Shown: piece after piece, positions 21,622 through 22,766 of the stretch
How the letters are laid out: every line of letters begins with the position of its first letter
Numbering within the stretch: position 1 is the stretch's first letter
Assembly (NCBI GenBank): GCA_040507245.1
Contig: JBEVVH010000034.1
Coordinates: forward strand, 1-22,766
Direction of reading: 5' to 3'
DNA from: Thiodiazotropha sp040507245
GTDB lineage: Bacteria > Pseudomonadota > Gammaproteobacteria > Chromatiales > Chromatiaceae
Length of the DNA stretch: 22,766 nt
Notes under the pieces: generated by a model
The model's input: the letters and a program-made list of their open reading frames with translations, nothing else
The model's database searches: none
Told to the model about the DNA's origin: nothing
Program-made: the position numbers and the translations under genes

Positions 21622-22657
21622 CAGTCGTTTCGGCCAGCGCCTCAACACCCGCGAAGGCAGCGTGGACATGAGTCACGGCAGCGGCGGTCGCGCCATGGCC
21701 CAACTGATCGGCGAGCTGTTCGTCAAGCACCTGGACAACGAGCTGCTGCGCCAGGGCAATGACCAGGCGAGTTTCCCGGTGGACGCAGGCCGCCTGGTGA
21801 TGAGCACCGACGGTCACGTGATCTCGCCCCTGTTCTTTCCCGGTGGCGACATCGGCTCCCTGGCGGTGCACGGCACCATCAACGACGTCTGCATGTCCGG
21901 TGCGAAACCCCTCTATCTGTCCGCCGGTTTCATTCTCGAAGAGGGTTTCCCCCTGGCCGATTTGGAACGCATCGTCATGAGCATGGGGCGGGCCGCGGCC
22001 GCCGCCGGTGTGCCGGTGGTCACCGGCGACACCAAGGTGGTGGAGAATGGCAAGGGCGACGGGGTGTTCATCACCACCACCGGGGTCGGGGTGGTACCGG
22101 AAGGGGTCAACATCTCCGGTGACCGGGCCCGGCCGGGAGACGCGATCCTGCTCAGCGGCAGCATCGGCGATCACGGTGTGGCGATCATGGCCAGCCGCGA
22201 GAACCTGAGCTTCGAAACCACGGTGGAGTCCGACTCCGCCGCACTGCATACCCTGGTGGCGGCGATAGTCGATGCGGCCCCCTCGATTCACTGCCTGAGG
22301 GACCCGACCCGGGGCGGACTGGCGACCACCCTGAATGAACTGGCGCAGCAATCCGGGGTGGGCATGCGCCTGGACGAATCGGCGATCCCGGTGAAACCCC
22401 AGGTGGCGGCTGCCTGTGAACTGCTGGGGCTCGATCCCCTCTACGTGGCCAACGAAGGCAAGCTGATCTGTATCTGTCCAGCGGAACAGGCCGAGGCCGT
22501 ACTGGCGGCGATGCGCGCCCATCCCCAGGGTCGGGATGCGGCGATCATCGGTGAGGTCAGCGATGACCCCCACGGGTTCATCGAGATGCGCACCCGCTTC
22601 GGCGGCAACCGGGTGGTCGACTGGCTGGCCGGGGAACAGCTGCCAAGGATCTGCTGA
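21611..22657 (+). CDS. hypE: Hydrogenase expression/formation protein HypE
   Basis: The 348-residue protein dehydrates a carbamoylated C-terminal cysteine to thiocyanate, providing the CN ligands of the NiFe site. It has the PurM-like ATP-binding signature near the N-terminus, MSHGSGGRAMAQLIGELF, then STDGHVISPLFFPGGDIGSLAVHGTINDVCMSGAKPLYLSAGFILEEGF, TGDTKVVENGKGDGVFITTTGVG, and SIHCLRDPTRGGLATTLNELA. The C-terminus is PRIC, the essential carbamoylated Cys348. AGGTG 5 bases upstream supports the ATG at 21611. It is separated from hypD by 533 bases of repeats instead of the few bases usual for the operon, so it may depend on readthrough or a separate start. HypF, its carbamoyl donor partner, is not in the window. 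Confidence 0.95.
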   Translation: MPANSRFGQRLNTREGSVDMSHGSGGRAMAQLIGELFVKHLDNELLRQGNDQASFPVDAGRLVMSTDGHVISPLFFPGGDIGSLAVHGTINDVCMSGAKPLYLSAGFILEEGFPLADLERIVMSMGRAAAAAGVPVVTGDTKVVENGKGDGVFITTTGVGVVPEGVNISGDRARPGDAILLSGSIGDHGVAIMASRENLSFETTVESDSAALHTLVAAIVDAAPSIHCLRDPTRGGLATTLNELAQQSGVGMRLDESAIPVKPQVAAACELLGLDPLYVANEGKLICICPAEQAEAVLAAMRAHPQGRDAAIIGEVSDDPHGFIEMRTRFGGNRVVDWLAGEQLPRIC

Positions 22658-22730
22658 CCACAGGTTGTGTAAATGCGTAGCCCGATGTAATGGTCTCCTC
22701 CCCTCTCACGAACGGCGTCGTAATGCGCCA

Positions 22731-22752
22731 TGATTGAAGTTGCGGTCAATCA
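22731..22752. other. Short inverted repeat after hypE
   Basis: TGATTGA / TCAATCA, 7 bp perfect with an 8-base loop, near the right edge. No T-tract follows. It may be an operator or end-of-operon structure; an ATG at 22730 opens a frame to the window edge but is too short to call. Confidence 0.3.
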
Positions 22753-22766
22753 AAATGAGAAGAGGA

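Overview
The window reads as the chromosome of a GC-rich gammaproteobacterium, probably a sulfur-oxidising, chemolithoautotroph-type lineage of the Chromatiales/Thiotrichales kind. This placement is inferred from gene content (hup-type hydrogenase, TusA/DsrE sulfur-relay genes, a periplasmic rhodanese, a HIT protein of gammaproteobacterial type) and from the dispersed palindromes; no phylogeny could be run.

Left part, 1-6.6 kb, is mixed. A periplasmic branched-chain-type substrate-binding protein is translationally coupled to the start of a membrane protein that runs off the left edge. Next come a HIT-family protein and a TraB/GumN-family exported protein on the + strand. A small sulfur-relay unit (dsrE-like and tusA) lies on the - strand, preceded by a TetR regulator. 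Two near-identical palindromes, in the tetR promoter and in the tetR-tusA gap, suggest the regulator controls itself and the sulfur-relay genes. An exported isochorismatase-like hydrolase and an exported Cys-rich DUF4215-repeat protein converge on a shared terminator.

Right part, 6.8-22.7 kb, is an almost complete uptake [NiFe]-hydrogenase locus on the + strand. The structural operon hupS-hupL-hupE-hupC starts from a canonical sigma-54 (-24/-12) promoter and ends at a 17-bp-stem terminator. HupS has the Tat signal and the six-cysteine proximal-cluster pattern of oxygen-tolerant, membrane-bound group 1d enzymes. The maturation genes hupD-F-G-H-I-J-K and hypA-B-C-D-E start from a second, even better sigma-54 promoter. 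Both promoters have an inverted repeat built on GTRACTTT upstream, the likely site of a shared NtrC-type activator. hypF and the regulator genes are not in the window.

Between the two hydrogenase operons is an island of about 2.5 kb. It encodes a small exported protein of unknown function and a periplasmic rhodanese. Ahead of the small gene the DNA predicts a multi-stem RNA whose last hairpin can either form, with a pseudoknot, or release a strand exactly complementary to the ribosome binding site. This is the best candidate here for an undescribed regulatory element. The maturation operon is interrupted twice by clusters of palindromic repeats (hupJ/hupK and hypD/hypE); one looks like a small element with 19-bp terminal inverted repeats.
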